Source: Actinopolyspora biskrensis
Lineage (GTDB): Bacteria > Actinomycetota > Actinomycetes > Mycobacteriales > Pseudonocardiaceae
DNA: 64,000 nt
Reading direction: 5' to 3'
NCBI RefSeq assembly: GCF_013408175.1
Contig: NZ_JACBYW010000001.1
Location: 186,001 to 250,000, forward strand
Under the pieces are notes generated by a model that saw only the letters and a list, made by a program, of their open reading frames with translations, made no database searches and was not told the DNA's origin. How positions within the stretch are numbered: position 1 is the first letter of the stretch; each line of letters begins with the position of its first letter. Both the position numbers and the translations under genes were made by a program. Below, in pieces: positions 62,914-64,000 of this stretch.

Positions 62914-63684
62914 ATGGTCTGTTTCCGGGTTCTCGGCGCGGTGGGCGTTCTCGACGCCGAGGGTGAACAGGTGGAGGTCCCGGGAGAGCTGCGCAGGGTC
63001 ATGCTGGCCATGTTGTTGCTGAACGGGGGAAAAGTCGTTCCCCGTGAGCAGCTCGCGGAGGAGATGTGGCCCGACGGAACGCCCGAGCACGGCGTCAACG
63101 CCCTGCAGGCGCACGTGGTGCGGCTGCGGCACGATCTGGACCGATTACTCGGTGTCGGCCAGGGGAAGCGTCGCATAGGGACAAATCGTTTCGGATACTC
63201 GCTGCGTGTCGAATCGGGTGAGCTGGATCTGGACGTTTTCGACTCGCTGTGCGCGGAATCGCGCGAGCTGTCCGAGTCCGATCCCGCGACGGCCAGCGAC
63301 ATGTTGCTTCGGGCTCTCGAACTGTGGAGAGGCCCCGCCCTGGCCGACGTGCGGGAACGGAGTCCGCGACTTTACGCCGCCGCGGTGCGTGCCGAGGAAC
63401 ATCACACGCTGGTGCTGGAGGAGTTCATATCCCTCAACATCAGAATGGGCAATTACGACGGGGTGATAGGGCGGCTGAAAGCGCTGACCGCGCGTTATCC
63501 CCACCGCGAGAGGCTGTTCGAGCAGCTGATCACGGCACTGGGCAGGACGGGGAGAAAGGTCGAGGCGGCGAACGTGTTCCGCAGGCTCCGCGCGGAGCTG
63601 GTCGCCGAGTTCGGCGTGGAACCCTCTCCCACGCTGAGCCGCAGGGTCCAGGAAGCGCTGGATCAGGGCAGCGGCGATTCCTGA
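62914..63684 (+). CDS. BTAD/SARP-type transcriptional regulator
   Basis: The 256-residue protein has an N-terminal OmpR-like winged helix (FRVLGAVGVLDAEG...LRRVMLAMLLLNGGKVVPREQLAEEMWPDGTP...LQAHVVRLRHDLD, about 4-90) and a bacterial transcriptional activation domain (about 97-240: ALELWRGPALADV, EERHRL-like EEHHTLVLEE, YPHRERLFEQLITALGRTGRKVEAANVFRRLRAELVAEFGVEP). Such small SARPs usually activate secondary-metabolite clusters, suggesting one may begin beyond the window. The ATG at 62914 follows TTGGAGG; a GTG at 62860 is the alternative. Confidence 0.92.
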   Translation: MVCFRVLGAVGVLDAEGEQVEVPGELRRVMLAMLLLNGGKVVPREQLAEEMWPDGTPEHGVNALQAHVVRLRHDLDRLLGVGQGKRRIGTNRFGYSLRVESGELDLDVFDSLCAESRELSESDPATASDMLLRALELWRGPALADVRERSPRLYAAAVRAEEHHTLVLEEFISLNIRMGNYDGVIGRLKALTARYPHRERLFEQLITALGRTGRKVEAANVFRRLRAELVAEFGVEPSPTLSRRVQEALDQGSGDS

Positions 63685-63739
63685 CGCGGGGCGGTCCGCC
63701 TCCGGTGCTGGGCGCGGACGAGCCCGCGGAGGGACGGGA

Positions 63740-64000
63740 TCAGCGGAACCGCCGCGCGTGGCCACGCAGGTTCTCGGTGCTCGGGGCGTGCGGAAACCGC
63801 GCGGTCGGAATCGCGGCGGTGGTCCGCGCGGGCTCCCAGCGTACGTAGAAGGCTCCTCTGCCGAAGTCGAGTGCCACGGCGTGGGTGTGCCCACGGGAGT
63901 CCAACGACATCGGTTTGGGCGAGTCCCGTTCCGAACCGTCGGAGCACACCGTGAAGTTCTCGCAGTGAACCGGAGGGTTCTCGGGATCGAAACGCAGTTC
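63740..64000 (-). CDS. Hypothetical protein, 5' end outside the window
   Basis: The minus-strand frame is open from the window edge to a TGA at 63740, giving the last 86 residues. It has strong GC-rich third positions. It contains HTHAVALDFGRGAFYVRWEPARTTAAIP and ends in basic residues. I do not recognise it. It converges on the SARP regulator and may belong to the same accessory locus. Confidence 0.6.
   Translation of the reverse strand, partial: ELRFDPENPPVHCENFTVCSDGSERDSPKPMSLDSRGHTHAVALDFGRGAFYVRWEPARTTAAIPTARFPHAPSTENLRGHARRFR

Overview
The window is 64 kb of very GC-rich, gene-dense actinomycete chromosome. SsgB, a DUF574 methyltransferase pair, an F420-type LLM oxidoreductase, an SsgA-like/tRNA neighbourhood, a SARP-type regulator and the actinobacterial blocks thrS-HIT-pgsA and pdxT-yebC-ruvCAB-yajC-secDF-rel-ppi-MBL-hisS point to a sporulating, mycelial genus of the Pseudonocardiales (Actinopolyspora/Saccharopolyspora-like; the genus is inference). 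No phage, IS element, CRISPR array or plasmid function was seen.

Layout. 1-16 kb: a cut-off DUF574 methyltransferase, a NarL-type two-component pair, a Gfo/Idh/MocA oxidoreductase, a DUF952-cupin fusion, a 2-hydroxyacid dehydrogenase, an LLM oxidoreductase, a holin-like membrane protein, lhgO, a DUF418 membrane protein, tRNA-Val(CAC), a PGPGW protein, ssgB and a tRNA-Gly/Cys/Val cluster. 15-22 kb: a nucleoside deaminase, the proline catabolic pair pruA-pruB with a divergent PucR regulator, a universal stress protein overlapping a class III adenylate cyclase. 22-28 kb: tmsA-tmsB (10-methyl branched fatty acid synthesis), a lipase-maturation-factor protein and fprA with an upstream iron box. 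28-34 kb: a second DUF574 methyltransferase coupled to a PAS-GGDEF-EAL protein whose EAL domain is degenerate, then thrS and a HIT protein. 34-45 kb: yceI, pgsA, an EF-G-like GTPase, pdxS, a cupin regulator with azlCD, an amino-acid permease, pdxT and yebC. 45-60 kb: a methyltransferase, a DUF4262 protein, ruvCAB, yajC, secDF, rel, a membrane-anchored cyclophilin, a metallo-hydrolase and hisS. 60-64 kb: a membrane protein, a YibE/F exporter-like protein, a BTAD/SARP regulator and a cut-off hypothetical.

The most unusual content is a family of dispersed intergenic repeats, found at about 26.7, 34.5, 36.5, 38.8, 49.1, 53.3 and 57.5 kb in both orientations. They are built of reusable modules. 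One module folds into nested stems, and where copies differ the paired bases change together. Several copies sit exactly where conserved actinobacterial gene order is broken (patA-pimA absent after pgsA, apt absent between secF and rel). Many convergent gene ends carry perfect 11-16 bp hairpins without a T-tract. All homology statements are from motif recognition only; no database search was run.
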